This document shows positions 1 to 9,688 of a stretch of DNA of 64,000 nt, in pieces. The stretch lies in contig CATLPD010000002.1 of NCBI GenBank assembly GCA_950054485.1, forward strand, positions 1-64,000, given 5' to 3'. Every line of letters starts with the position of its first letter. Position 1 is the first letter of the stretch. The notes beneath the pieces were generated by a model. The model was given only the letters and a program-made list of their open reading frames with translations. It was not told where the DNA came from and searched no databases. Source of the stretch: an uncultured Alphaproteobacteria bacterium (GTDB lineage: Bacteria > Pseudomonadota > Alphaproteobacteria > Micavibrionales > CSBR16-224). Both the position numbers and the translations under genes were made by a program.

Positions 1-3000
1 ATGGCCACACCCGGCGCGGATGTCAGTTCCAGCTGTCCGTTGGTGATGTTCGATGCGGTATATGTGATGTCGGTTGCAGCATCATCGGCGTCAGTTCCGG
101 CGAGGACGGCGGCGTCGATGGTGACGGAGGCGCCCTCGAGGATATCGGCCGGGTTGGTGATGGTCAGCTGTGGTGCATCGTTTTGATCAGTGATATTTAT
201 AGTGACGGTAATAGTGTTAGAGTCTTCCACACCATCATTGGCTATAATATCGAGTGTATAGCTTGTTGTGCCGCTTTCGAAATCAAAGTTTCCATCACCG
301 TTAACTGTAATGTTACCAGAGTTGTCGATAAGGAATAATCCTGTCCCTGTGCCCCCTGTGATAGAGTATGTAATAGTGTCAGCGGGCACATCTGCATCTG
401 TAGCTGCATTTATAGTACCAACAGCGTCGGTATCACCAGCTTGTTCTCCGATTGAGAATGGTCCAGATGCCGGTAAAATAGGGGCATCGTTTTCATCTGT
501 GATGTTAACAGTTAATGTTATTGTATTAGAGTTGTCAGTGCCATCATTTGCAACAATATCGAGCGTGTAACTGGTTGTTGTTTCGTAGTCAAAGTTGCCA
601 TTTCCATCGACTGTAATATTACCGGAGTTATCAATCAGGAACAGGCCAGCACCAGACCCCCCAACGATAGAATATGTAATTGTATTGGCTGGAACGTCCT
701 CGTCTGTTGCGGCGCTCACAGTACCTACGGGGTCGGTGTCTACAGCATATTCTCCGATTGAGAAAGGGCCAGAGGCAGGAAGAACAGGCGCGTCATTTTG
801 ATCAACTATATCTATAGTTACAGTTATCGTATTAGAATTTGCCGTACCATCATTCGCGACGATATCAAGAGTATAACTAGTCGTCGTTTCGTAGTTGAAA
901 TTGCTATTACCATCTACGGTAATATTACCGGAGTTATCAATCAGGAACAGGCCAACACCAGACCCCCCAATAATAGAGTAGGTAATCGTGTCGGCTGGAA
1001 CATCTTCATCTGTAGCAGCATTAACAGTTCCGACGGGATCCGTATCAACGGCATGCTCACCAATAGAGAAGGGGCCTGAAGCAGGTAGTACAGGTACATC
1101 ATTTTCGTCAATAATATTGATGGTAACAGTGATAGTGTTTGAGGCTGTTGTGCCATCGTTGGCCACAATGTCGAGTGTGTAACTTGTTGTACCGCTTTCA
1201 AAATCAAAGTTTCCATCACCATCTACTGTGATATTACCAGAGTTATCAATCAGGAATAATCCGGTTCCTGTGCCCCCTACGATCGAGTATGTAATTGTAT
1301 CCGCAGGAACGTCTGCATCTGTTGCCGTAACGGTGCCGACAGCATCTGTATCACCAGCATGTTCACCAATCCCAAAAGGACCAGAGGCCGGTAATACGGG
1401 AGCATCATTTTCGTCGGTAATATTAACGGTTACAGTGACGCTATTAGAATTATCTGTACCATCGTTTGCTATAATGTCCAATGTATAAGATGTAGTCACT
1501 TCGTAATCGAAATTGCCATCACCATCTACTGTAATATTACCGGAGTTATCAATCAGGAATAATCCTGCTCCTGAGCCACCCACGATAGAGTATGTAATCG
1601 TGTCCGCAGGGACATCTTCATCAGTCGCGGCGCTTACGGTTCCAACAGCGTCAGTGTCGCCAGCGTGCTCACCGATTGAGAAGGGGCCAGAGGCGGGCAA
1701 AACAGGAGCGTCATTTTCGTCGGTAATATTAACGGTAACTGTAATCGTATTTGAATCAATTGTTCCATCATTCGCGACGATATCAAGAGTATAACTAGTC
1801 GTCGTTTCGTAGTTGAAATTGCTATTACCGTCTACGGTAATGTTACCGGAGTTATCAATCAGGAATAATCCTGCCCCTGAGCCGCCCACGATAGAGTATG
1901 TAATCGTGTCCGCAGGGACATCTTCATCAGTCGCGGCGCTTACGGTTCCAACAGCGTCAGTGTCGCCAGCGTGCTCACCGATTGAGAAGGGGCCAGAGGC
2001 GGGCAAAACAGGAGCGTCATTTTCGTCGGTAATATTAACGGTAACTGTAATCGTATTTGAATCAATTGTTCCATCATTCGCGACGATATCAAGAGTATAA
2101 CTAGTCGTCGTTTCGTAGTTGAAATTGCTATTACCGTCTACGGTAATGTTACCGGAGTTATCAATCAGGAATAATCCGCTCCCGGAGCCGCCCACGATCG
2201 AGTATGTAATCGTATCTGCAGGGACATCTTCATCAGTCGCGGCGCTTACGGTTCCGACAGCGTCAGTGTCGCCGGCTGTTTCTGCTATAGAAAACGGTCC
2301 CGAAGCAGGAAGAACAGGGGCGTCGTTCTCGTCGGTAATATTAACGGTTACCGTAATGGTGTTTGAATCAATTGTTCCATCATTCGCGACGATATCAAGA
2401 GTATAACTAGTCGTCGTTTCGTAGTTGAAGTTGCTATTACCGTCTACGGTAATATTACCGGAGTTATCAATCAGGAATAATCCTGCCCCTGAGCCGCCTA
2501 CGATCGAGTATGTAATCGTATCTGCAGGGACATCTTCATCAGTCGCGGCGCTTACGGTTCCGACAGCGTCAGTGTCGCCGGCTGTTTCTGCTATAGAAAA
2601 CGGTCCCGAAGCAGGAAGAACAGGGGCGTCGTTCTCGTCGGTAATATCAACGGTTACCGTAATGGTGTTTGAATCAATCGTCCCGTCATTAGCAAGGATG
2701 TCGAGCGTGAAGCTTGTGGGGCCACCTTCAAAATCAAAGTTGCCATTGCCGTCTACGGTAATATTACCGGAGTTATCAATCAGGAATAATCCGCTCCCGG
2801 AGCCGCCTACGATCGAGTATGTAATCGTATCCGCAGGGACATCTTCATCAGTTGCAGCGCTAACGGTTCCGACAGCGTCAGTGTCGCCGGCATTTTCACC
2901 AACAGAGAATGGCCCGGAAGCGGGCAGAACAGGAACGTCGTTTTCGTCGGTAATGTTAATTGTGACAGTACGCGTATTTGAGTCGACTGTCCCATCGTTC

Positions 3001-6000
3001 GCAACGATATCAAGAGTATAACTTGTCGTTCCTCCTTCAAAGTTGAAATTACCATCGCCATTAACTGTAATATTGCCCGAATTATCAATCAGGAAAAGCC
3101 CAGCGCCTGTCCCACCCGTAATAGAATAGGTGATTGTGTCTGCTGGAATATCAGAATCTGTAGCTGTTATTGTACCAACGGCATCTGTGTCGCCCGAATG
3201 CTCTCCAATTGCAAACGGGCCTGTCGCAGGTAATACAGGCGCATCATTTACAGGGGTAACCGTAATAACAAATGTTTCTACAGCAGTTGTGGTCGTTCCG
3301 TCTGTAAGCTGGAAGTCAAAACTAGCCGGAGAACCTTCAGACCCATCGTGTACAAACCGAAGTTTGTTTGATTGTATATCGTTCTGACTAAAGCTCGTAA
3401 TAGCCACTCCAGGCGCAGAGGTTAATTCAAGCTGACCACCAGTAATGGATGTAACATTATAGATTATACTGGGGTTAGATGTGTCCGGGTCACTTGCAGA
3501 TAGACGTGCGGTTGTCATTGCTAGCGTTGCGCCCTCGGCAATTGTGGCACCTGTATTGGTTGTCAGGGCAGGCGGCTCATCTGTATCCGTAATGTTTACG
3601 GTTACTGTAATGGTGTTTGAATTATCGGTTCCGTCATTTGCAACGATATCCAAAGTGTAACTTGTTGTACCGCTTTCGAAATCAAAGTTGCCAAAGCCAT
3701 CAACCGTAATATTACCGCTGTTATCAATTTGAAAAAGGCCGGACCCCGTACCGCCTGTAATGCTGTATGTGATGGTATCAGCGGGTACATCCTCGTCCGT
3801 TGCTGCGCTGATGGTTCCGACAGGATCATTATCACCCGCATTTTCGCCAATCGAGTAGGGGCCGGAAGCAGCGAGCACGGGTGCATCATTAACATCCGTG
3901 ATGTTTATAACAACTGTTTGCTCGTCGAATTTGTTGCCGGGCCCATCATCAGTTGCGCGGATTACCAAGCTGTATGACGTGCTAGACTCATAATTCAGAT
4001 TAGTGTTGTCAATGACAGTAATCTCACCGGTAATTGAGTTTACTTGGAATATTCCATCTGCGTTGCCGCTTTGAATGCTGTATGTGATGTTATCCAGTTC
4101 AGCATCAAAAGATGTCATCGTACCAATGGACGTGTTATTGATCGCGTCTTCTGCAATAGAGAAGGGACCAGCCGGGGCTAAGATCGGATCGGTGTTAACA
4201 ATAACCGTAATCGCCCATGTGTCGGACACTGTTGTAGTACCGTCGGATACGTTAAAATCGAACCCTGCAGTCGTTGTGGGTGTATTATCATGGTCAAAAC
4301 TGATAATACCATAGTCAACGTCCGCCTGCGTAAAAGTCTGCCCAACGCTTAAAGCTGTTCCGGACCGTCTGACGGTACCGTTTGCATAGGCCGTAATCGT
4401 ATATGTGATCTGGTTAATCGAGTTGTCGGGGTCGATTGTTTGCAGGTGCTGCGTAAATATACCTTGATCCGCGCCCTGGGCCATCTCATCACCTGAATTA
4501 TAACGCACGACAGGCGGATCATTTGCACCTGTGTCAACTAAATCAACATTAAGGACATAACTGTTAGATATTGTTGTTGTGCCATCTGACACATTGAAAT
4601 CAAACCCGGCCTGACCATCAGCTGTGTCATCGTGGACGAAGTAAATATAACCGCTATCAATATCAGCTTGGGTGAATGAAGCGACAAAAGCGGATAAATT
4701 TGTATCGTATACGCTGCCATCATCAAGTGTTGTAAGTGTATATACAATATTTGTTGTCGCAGTATCTACATCAGTAACTTCAAGATCGGCATTTGTAATC
4801 TGAACAAAGCTACCTTTTTGGACATAGCCTATTTCATTTGTAGAAACTACGGGCGGGTCATCCCCAGGGTCATCAAAAGGCGTTACGGATATATCAAAGC
4901 GATCTAAAACAATCCAGTTACCATCGGTTAAACGGAAATTAAAACTGGCGTTTGTTGTGTCCGTTCCATCGTGAACGAAATCAACGCGCCCATTATCGAT
5001 ATCGTCTTGAGTAAATGTCTGCCCCAACGTCAAAGCTGTACCATTTAATTCCACATTACCATTCGTAAATCCGACGATCTGATACAAAATTGATGTGTTT
5101 GCTGTGTCGTTATCAAGGGCGTTAAGCTGAGTGTTGCTCAGAGTTAAAGTGTCACCCTCAAGCATGGTGGCGCCGGTATTAAATTCGAGTGTTGGACGAT
5201 TTGTCCATTTTAAGGCCTGGTAGCTCTCAAGGTCTGATATTTCCTGATCAGTAAGGGCGTGGTTCCATTGCCAGATTTCACCGATCCAGCCTTGGAAGTT
5301 GGCGCCATCACCAGGAAAAGATAAGTCTCGCGGATCTAGAGATTGTGCATTAATTCCACCGATACCAATATCAGCTGTGTGGTTGGCCTGCGCCCCCACA
5401 GACTGTAGCGTAATGAAATTTCCACCGTTAACGTTAGATTTAATTTCTCCTGAAGCACCTGCAGTCGAGTCAAAAACCATTATCACGTTATAAACAGTGT
5501 TTTGGGCGATAGCCCCATGGTTCATGACTTTAAATCGGTCCGCACCCCATTCAGATCCTGTATCGTTATAACCTGATACATACAAAAGACCGTCGGCAAT
5601 AGCTACTTGATACCCGCGAATACCCCCGCCTTGCTCATAAATAACCTGAAATGAATTAATATCAGTGCCGGTTTTAAAAGTAAAAGCAAAGCTCTTTTCG
5701 GGAAATGGGCCGTTAGAGTTAATATTTGTCTCATTGTCTATTTCTAATTCATCGTTGCCATCAAAATAGAGGCCGCCTCGTCCTGTACCAAATGCATTAT
5801 CATCATAAATTGGCGCGTTCGAGGATACATCGGCATCGTGCTGACCGCCAGTAGCTCCTGTACCATCAACCCAGTTTGTTACGCTTGCACCATCAGCGGG
5901 CTGATCTCCTAAAGAATAGTCATCATCGCCATCAATATCTTGTGCGTCTAAGTGATATACTTGATTCGGAATAGCTTCTACAGCCGCAAAAATAGCGGCA

Positions 6001-6071
6001 GCATCAAGCATGGTGCGCTTTTCAAGCGCCTGCTGCACCTTTTTAATTTTGCTTTTTTTCTTACCGGCCAT
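1..6071 (-). CDS. Giant cadherin-repeat surface adhesin, LEPR-XLL-like N-terminus (C-terminal part beyond window)
   Basis: An open minus-strand frame of at least 2023 codons starts at the ATG at 6069-6071 and runs off the left edge. The N-terminus has a basic stretch, then LEKRTMLDAAAIFAAVEAIP, which resembles the LEPR-XLL domain that opens many of the largest known bacterial adhesins. Residues about 45-287 form a LamG/jelly-roll-like domain (GWIGEIWQWNHALTDQEI near its end). CSPG/Cadherin_3-type repeats follow at about 290-620, two cadherin repeats at 624-827, another CSPG-type repeat at 830-940, then about ten cadherin repeats of 102-103 residues, each with D-x-N-D-x-P linkers that normally bind calcium. 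A further CSPG-type repeat is cut by the window edge. There is no Sec signal peptide, as expected of proteins exported by a C-terminal signal. The export genes lie directly upstream. The role, calcium-dependent adhesion or biofilm formation, is inferred from the domains. Confidence 0.9.
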   Translation of the reverse strand, partial: MAGKKKSKIKKVQQALEKRTMLDAAAIFAAVEAIPNQVYHLDAQDIDGDDDYSLGDQPADGASVTNWVDGTGATGGQHDADVSSNAPIYDDNAFGTGRGGLYFDGNDELEIDNETNINSNGPFPEKSFAFTFKTGTDINSFQVIYEQGGGIRGYQVAIADGLLYVSGYNDTGSEWGADRFKVMNHGAIAQNTVYNVIMVFDSTAGASGEIKSNVNGGNFITLQSVGAQANHTADIGIGGINAQSLDPRDLSFPGDGANFQGWIGEIWQWNHALTDQEISDLESYQALKWTNRPTLEFNTGATMLEGDTLTLSNTQLNALDNDTANTSILYQIVGFTNGNVELNGTALTLGQTFTQDDIDNGRVDFVHDGTDTTNASFNFRLTDGNWIVLDRFDISVTPFDDPGDDPPVVSTNEIGYVQKGSFVQITNADLEVTDVDTATTNIVYTLTTLDDGSVYDTNLSAFVASFTQADIDSGYIYFVHDDTADGQAGFDFNVSDGTTTISNSYVLNVDLVDTGANDPPVVRYNSGDEMAQGADQGIFTQHLQTIDPDNSINQITYTITAYANGTVRRSGTALSVGQTFTQADVDYGIISFDHDNTPTTTAGFDFNVSDGTTTVSDTWAITVIVNTDPILAPAGPFSIAEDAINNTSIGTMTSFDAELDNITYSIQSGNADGIFQVNSITGEITVIDNTNLNYESSTSYSLVIRATDDGPGNKFDEQTVVINITDVNDAPVLAASGPYSIGENAGDNDPVGTISAATDEDVPADTITYSITGGTGSGLFQIDNSGNITVDGFGNFDFESGTTSYTLDIVANDGTDNSNTITVTVNITDTDEPPALTTNTGATIAEGATLAMTTARLSASDPDTSNPSIIYNVTSITGGQLELTSAPGVAITSFSQNDIQSNKLRFVHDGSEGSPASFDFQLTDGTTTTAVETFVITVTPVNDAPVLPATGPFAIGEHSGDTDAVGTITATDSDIPADTITYSITGGTGAGLFLIDNSGNITVNGDGNFNFEGGTTSYTLDIVANDGTVDSNTRTVTINITDENDVPVLPASGPFSVGENAGDTDAVGTVSAATDEDVPADTITYSIVGGSGSGLFLIDNSGNITVDGNGNFDFEGGPTSFTLDILANDGTIDSNTITVTVDITDENDAPVLPASGPFSIAETAGDTDAVGTVSAATDEDVPADTITYSIVGGSGAGLFLIDNSGNITVDGNSNFNYETTTSYTLDIVANDGTIDSNTITVTVNITDENDAPVLPASGPFSIAETAGDTDAVGTVSAATDEDVPADTITYSIVGGSGSGLFLIDNSGNITVDGNSNFNYETTTSYTLDIVANDGTIDSNTITVTVNITDENDAPVLPASGPFSIGEHAGDTDAVGTVSAATDEDVPADTITYSIVGGSGAGLFLIDNSGNITVDGNSNFNYETTTSYTLDIVANDGTIDSNTITVTVNITDENDAPVLPASGPFSIGEHAGDTDAVGTVSAATDEDVPADTITYSIVGGSGAGLFLIDNSGNITVDGDGNFDYEVTTSYTLDIIANDGTDNSNSVTVTVNITDENDAPVLPASGPFGIGEHAGDTDAVGTVTATDADVPADTITYSIVGGTGTGLFLIDNSGNITVDGDGNFDFESGTTSYTLDIVANDGTTASNTITVTINIIDENDVPVLPASGPFSIGEHAVDTDPVGTVNAATDEDVPADTITYSIIGGSGVGLFLIDNSGNITVDGNSNFNYETTTSYTLDIVANDGTANSNTITVTIDIVDQNDAPVLPASGPFSIGEYAVDTDPVGTVSAATDEDVPANTITYSIVGGSGAGLFLIDNSGNITVDGNGNFDYETTTSYTLDIVANDGTDNSNTITLTVNITDENDAPILPASGPFSIGEQAGDTDAVGTINAATDADVPADTITYSITGGTGTGLFLIDNSGNITVNGDGNFDFESGTTSYTLDIIANDGVEDSNTITVTINITDQNDAPQLTITNPADILEGASVTIDAAVLAGTDADDAATDITYTASNITNGQLELTSAPGVA
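190..3250 (-). repeat. Tandem cadherin-repeat array, about ten units of 306-309 bp
   Basis: The conserved plus-strand block around GAGTTATCAATCAGGAA (coding IDNSGNIT on the minus strand) recurs near 314, 620, 926, 1235, 1541, 1847, 2153, 2459, 2768 and 3077. The period is 306 or 309 bases and stays in frame. Each unit encodes one cadherin domain. Some neighbours are almost identical and others are clearly diverged. Confidence 0.93.
1583..2178 (-). repeat. Two consecutive, essentially identical 306-bp units
   Basis: About 290 bases starting at 1583 match, by eye without change, the 290 bases starting at 1889. This includes silent positions that differ in the other repeats. The next pair (about 2219 and 2525) shares about 145 bases with one difference near 2647. 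This is the footprint of very recent in-frame duplication. Confidence 0.85.
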
Positions 6072-6139
6072 AACTACTACTCACACAAGACTTTAATATT
6101 ATTTTAACAGTTAGCTGTTACTAAAAAGTTAACAAATGT

Positions 6140-8281
6140 TTACAAGTTGATTTCCCGCAGAATAAGCGAGACTAATTCGGTTCCGATTTTTTCGATAAGA
6201 CTTATTGGATCACCCTCTGTAAAAATTATGCCCTGTTTTGTATTGTTTTTAAAGAACTTTTCAGCATTTTTGTCTTCAAGCCTGAAATTTACAATATAGA
6301 GTGGTCTGCGGGATTTTAAAGAGGATGAAGATTTGTCCATATCGGCAGGGATCAGCCCGCCATGAAGTGAAGACAGCTCTGGGTGTGCCAGATCACGCGT
6401 GTCCTTATTCGCGATTTTTATAACTTTAACGCCAACCCCCCTAGCAAAAGCCGTATGCGGATAAAATTGACCTTCATCACTCAAGTTAACGCGACGGATG
6501 TCTTCTTCGTTAACATAGCCTGTAATCGTTACATTGTTATTTTGCACGACGCGGAATAAGGACTCGGTCGTGCTTATCCATCTATTTTGATGTATGGATG
6601 ATTGCAGGTCTTTAATAATACCATCAAAAGGAGCCTTAATCGTCAAGTCTTCTTTCAAGCGATTCAATCCTTCTAAACGAATTTCATACTCTACAATTGT
6701 TTGGTCTATGGTGTGGTCTTCATTTAAAAGCTCGGTACTCGTTTGGATGCGGTCGCGTATTGTCTTGTAATATTCAAGCTGTGTGATCGCTTCTTGAATT
6801 TGGTAATCAATTGTAGGTGATACAAGCGTTGCCAAATTATCACCTTTGCGGACAGCTTGATTGTTTTGAACATTGATCTTCATAATTTTTGCCGGTGCGG
6901 GTGAATAGGCAGAATAATATTCCCCTGCATAAATGATTGCGGGTATGCGCACAGTTGAATTAATGGGCAAGAAAGATAAAACCAATAAGAAGATGGCAAA
7001 CAGAAGGGTAAAGCGTCCGCGGGCGTTTTTGAAGATATCTTCACGCTCCAGATACCAATATGCAACTTCCTTGTATATAGGCAGCGCGATAAACCATAGG
7101 ATTTCGATGGTAAACAAAATCAGCCCCAAAGGCTTGAAGGCCAGGTTATAAACCAGTAAAGCAATACCGAGGTATAAGAAAAACCTGTATATAACCAGCG
7201 CTATACCAAATCCCTGTAAGAAACGCCCCTGACTTGTATCAGAGTGTTCAGGGGGTTCGACCTTCAGGCCGAAAAGAAATTTACGCAGGCGCCATTTCAT
7301 CATGGCTATGGATCGCTCTTGAAGGTTATCAATTCCAATGTAGTCACTCAGAAGATAATAGCCGTCAAATTTCATCAGTGGATTCATATTGATCAGAACA
7401 GAAGCCAGCAGCGAAAGGAATCCGATATAGAATACAAGGTTCTGTAAGAACCCGGGGGGCAGGGTATTCCAGGCCAATAGCGCTATGGCGGAAAGAAACA
7501 TTTCAGCCATTACGCCGGCAGCGGCGATATGCATCCTTTTTTTACGATCATATAGGCGCCAGGCATTGGTCGTTTCCGTATAGAAAATTGGGTACAGAAC
7601 AATAAATGCAACGCCCATCGACGATATAGGGACTTTGTATTTCACCGCGACAAATGCATGCCCCATTTCATGGACCAGTTTGATAAAAATAGTCGAAACC
7701 ATTATCAAAAGGATGCTTTCAGTATTAAAGAAACTGGTGAAAGTTAGAAAAAATTCGTCGATACGCTCCAAAGTGATGAATATAGCCGCTAAAAACAGGC
7801 AGCATGTCGCGATAAAGAAACCTTTAGAAAATAGGGGGGCTACATATGGGTATATCTTTTCAAGACGATGTTGTGGACGAAAAAGCGGCAGACGGAAATA
7901 AAGGTATTTTGTTGTTAACGTCCATAAAGGGTTGGGCTTTTGCTTGTTTTTTTCCTTCTCCAGAAACTGACGAACAGCTAAGTTATGCGAGCCCAATAGC
8001 TTGTTCAGCAGTAAGAAATATATGAATTCGTTTACATCGCTTATTTCAGGTTCTAGGGTTGTTTCCGCTATCAGTCTGTCACGTACCTGCGAGGATGATT
8101 GGCACTTGTCCCATCTTTTCAGGCATTCAAATTCAAACCAGCCAATTTTAAAATAGTTATCAGAGACCGGGTCATAGATCATCCATGTGGGGCTACCATC
8201 CATTTCATGACCGCCTTCATGGATGCTTAAATCTTGTCTGATTTTTGGTAAAAGAAGATCTTCTTCCGGAGATATGGCCAT
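6140..8281 (-). CDS. PqqD-like / M50 site-2-protease-like / HlyD-like fusion membrane protein
   Basis: This 713-residue inner membrane protein joins three modules. Residues about 25-95 resemble a PqqD-type peptide-binding fold (GSPTWMIYDPVSDNYFKIGW). Residues about 150-440 are multi-spanning and carry the M50 zinc signature HEMGH plus the second motif NPLMKFDGYY. Residues about 455-713 are a biotinyl-lipoyl/HlyD-type periplasmic arm with a helical hairpin (EYYSAYSPAPAKIMKINV, then IKAPFDGIIKDL). The gene begins 3 bases after the GAF-HlyD gene and ends 68 bases before the adhesin start, so it is probably co-transcribed with both. M50 enzymes cleave substrates within or near the membrane. Here it may process or gate the adhesin, but that is inference. 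The zinc ligands look intact. Confidence 0.85.
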   Translation of the reverse strand: MAISPEEDLLLPKIRQDLSIHEGGHEMDGSPTWMIYDPVSDNYFKIGWFEFECLKRWDKCQSSSQVRDRLIAETTLEPEISDVNEFIYFLLLNKLLGSHNLAVRQFLEKEKNKQKPNPLWTLTTKYLYFRLPLFRPQHRLEKIYPYVAPLFSKGFFIATCCLFLAAIFITLERIDEFFLTFTSFFNTESILLIMVSTIFIKLVHEMGHAFVAVKYKVPISSMGVAFIVLYPIFYTETTNAWRLYDRKKRMHIAAAGVMAEMFLSAIALLAWNTLPPGFLQNLVFYIGFLSLLASVLINMNPLMKFDGYYLLSDYIGIDNLQERSIAMMKWRLRKFLFGLKVEPPEHSDTSQGRFLQGFGIALVIYRFFLYLGIALLVYNLAFKPLGLILFTIEILWFIALPIYKEVAYWYLEREDIFKNARGRFTLLFAIFLLVLSFLPINSTVRIPAIIYAGEYYSAYSPAPAKIMKINVQNNQAVRKGDNLATLVSPTIDYQIQEAITQLEYYKTIRDRIQTSTELLNEDHTIDQTIVEYEIRLEGLNRLKEDLTIKAPFDGIIKDLQSSIHQNRWISTTESLFRVVQNNNVTITGYVNEEDIRRVNLSDEGQFYPHTAFARGVGVKVIKIANKDTRDLAHPELSSLHGGLIPADMDKSSSSLKSRRPLYIVNFRLEDKNAEKFFKNNTKQGIIFTEGDPISLIEKIGTELVSLILREINL

Positions 8282-8284
8282 CGC

Positions 8285-9688
8285 TTATCCCCCTATGCCA
8301 AAAAGATTTCTCATGGCTATCAATGGGCGTCGGAACAGGTTAAAAAGCAAAATTGTATCTTCCCCGTAAAGCTTGGCATTGCCCGTTAAGCCAATTCGAG
8401 GAATATCCTGAGGGCTCTTTATATTTGCGCGTGCCTTATAGCTTAACAGTCCATCCTCATCAGGGCTTGCCATGTAACTTATGGTGCTGATGTTGGCCTC
8501 ATGCGTCTTAAGAGGTTCAATATTTAAAAAGAAATTTATTTCCGAGGCGCGTTTTAGGTCGATCATGCTTGCTGAAGGTATGCGAACCAGCAACTCAAGG
8601 TCGGAAGCATCTGCAATTGTCATGACGCGCGTACCGGCCTGAACCGGTTGACCGATGATTTCGTTCACGTCCGAAAACAGGACGACACCTGAACGGTCGG
8701 CCTTTATTTCCGACTGCTCCAGCAGTTCCTTGGTGTATTGTAATTCTAGCTGTCTTAATTTTATTTGTTCGCGCAAGACGTTTACTTCGTTACCGCGTGC
8801 GGGATCGCGGAAGAACTCACGCTCGGTCTTCTCAAGCTTTTCACGTGCAGTCAGTAGTTTTTGCTGCGCAAGCGCATATTCATTCTCAAGCTCTGTTCGA
8901 TCAAGAACAAATAATGTCTGTCCCTGCGTGACATTGTCGTTAGGCTCGACCATTACATCTTTTATCATCCCGCTGTAGGGCGATGCGATGACGTGAATAT
9001 CTTTTGACACGACTTCGGCTGGTGCACTTACCGATAATCTTACAGGTAGAAACATCAAAGCCAGCAAGATCAGGAAAATAGCCCCACCGACACTCTTAAG
9101 GGACCGGAGCCTTTTTAACGGAGAAAGAGAAGACCTGTAAATGTAACGTAGTTTTTCGGACAGGGCATCCGATGTATCTTCAATCAAAGCCATTTCAACA
9201 TTGCTGAAGGGCTGTGTACGGTCGACCCATATTCCGCCAAGCACCTGATTTTCGTTATAACAAACTGCCAGTATAATATGCTCTGCAGTCGCTATTTTTT
9301 CTGTAGGCGCCTCCAGATCTTTCCGAACTTTTAAATCCTTTTTATTCAATTGAAAAGCTTTGGCGCCACCTTGGTGATCAAAAAGCTCGGATACGACCTC
9401 TTTTTTATTTAGATTCTCGCTTGCAATGTGCTGACGGATGGTTCGTCCAACTGTTTGTATATATGGGCTGTCTGTAGTGACATCCAACTGTCCGGAAGCT
9501 GATGAAATGTGGATTTTTCCAGCCTTGTATTCCCAGAAAAGGCACTGCCGGTAAGGCACGACATTATAAAGGTCGTTGACGATGTAAAAGCCGATCTGAT
9601 CAAGGCTTTTCTTGTGTCTTAACTGCTTTAGGAAAGACAGAAATGACACAAGGTGCATAACTTCCTTGCTGACTTTTTTATCACTCAC
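8285..9688 (-). CDS. GAF-domain / HlyD-family membrane fusion protein
   Basis: This 467-residue protein has a cytoplasmic N-terminal region of about 190 residues with a GAF-like pattern (YNVVPYRQCLFWEYKAGKIH, later ILAVCYNENQVLGGIWVDRT). One membrane span follows near 205-225 (GGAIFLILLALMFLPV). A HlyD-type adaptor comes next: lipoyl half-motif (VIASPYSGMIKDVMVEPNDN), a charged coiled coil of about 80 residues, second half-motif (IKADRSGVVLFSDV) and a beta-barrel. It overlaps the upstream adaptor gene by 4 bases (ATGA). Joining a small-molecule or protein-sensing GAF domain to an adaptor suggests that export is gated from the cytoplasm. The ligand is unknown, and the GAF call rests on pattern only. 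Confidence 0.8.
   Translation of the reverse strand: MSDKKVSKEVMHLVSFLSFLKQLRHKKSLDQIGFYIVNDLYNVVPYRQCLFWEYKAGKIHISSASGQLDVTTDSPYIQTVGRTIRQHIASENLNKKEVVSELFDHQGGAKAFQLNKKDLKVRKDLEAPTEKIATAEHIILAVCYNENQVLGGIWVDRTQPFSNVEMALIEDTSDALSEKLRYIYRSSLSPLKRLRSLKSVGGAIFLILLALMFLPVRLSVSAPAEVVSKDIHVIASPYSGMIKDVMVEPNDNVTQGQTLFVLDRTELENEYALAQQKLLTAREKLEKTEREFFRDPARGNEVNVLREQIKLRQLELQYTKELLEQSEIKADRSGVVLFSDVNEIIGQPVQAGTRVMTIADASDLELLVRIPSASMIDLKRASEINFFLNIEPLKTHEANISTISYMASPDEDGLLSYKARANIKSPQDIPRIGLTGNAKLYGEDTILLFNLFRRPLIAMRNLFGIGG

Noticed and set aside
190-3250. Possible CRISPR or satellite array
   Set aside because: The units are 306-309 bp, coding and in frame. There are no short repeats with unique spacers.
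268-3387. Series of plus-strand open frames reading similar Ser/Thr/Val-rich sequence (for example at 1813, 2119, 2425)
   Set aside because: They are the antisense of the 306-bp cadherin repeats, share their period, and have no ribosome-binding sites. The long minus-strand frame explains them.
6072-6139. AACAG-TTAG-CTGTT inverted repeat before the adhesin as a terminator
   Set aside because: The stem is only 5 bp and AT-rich, with no convincing T-run. The adhesin is more likely co-transcribed with the M50-HlyD gene.
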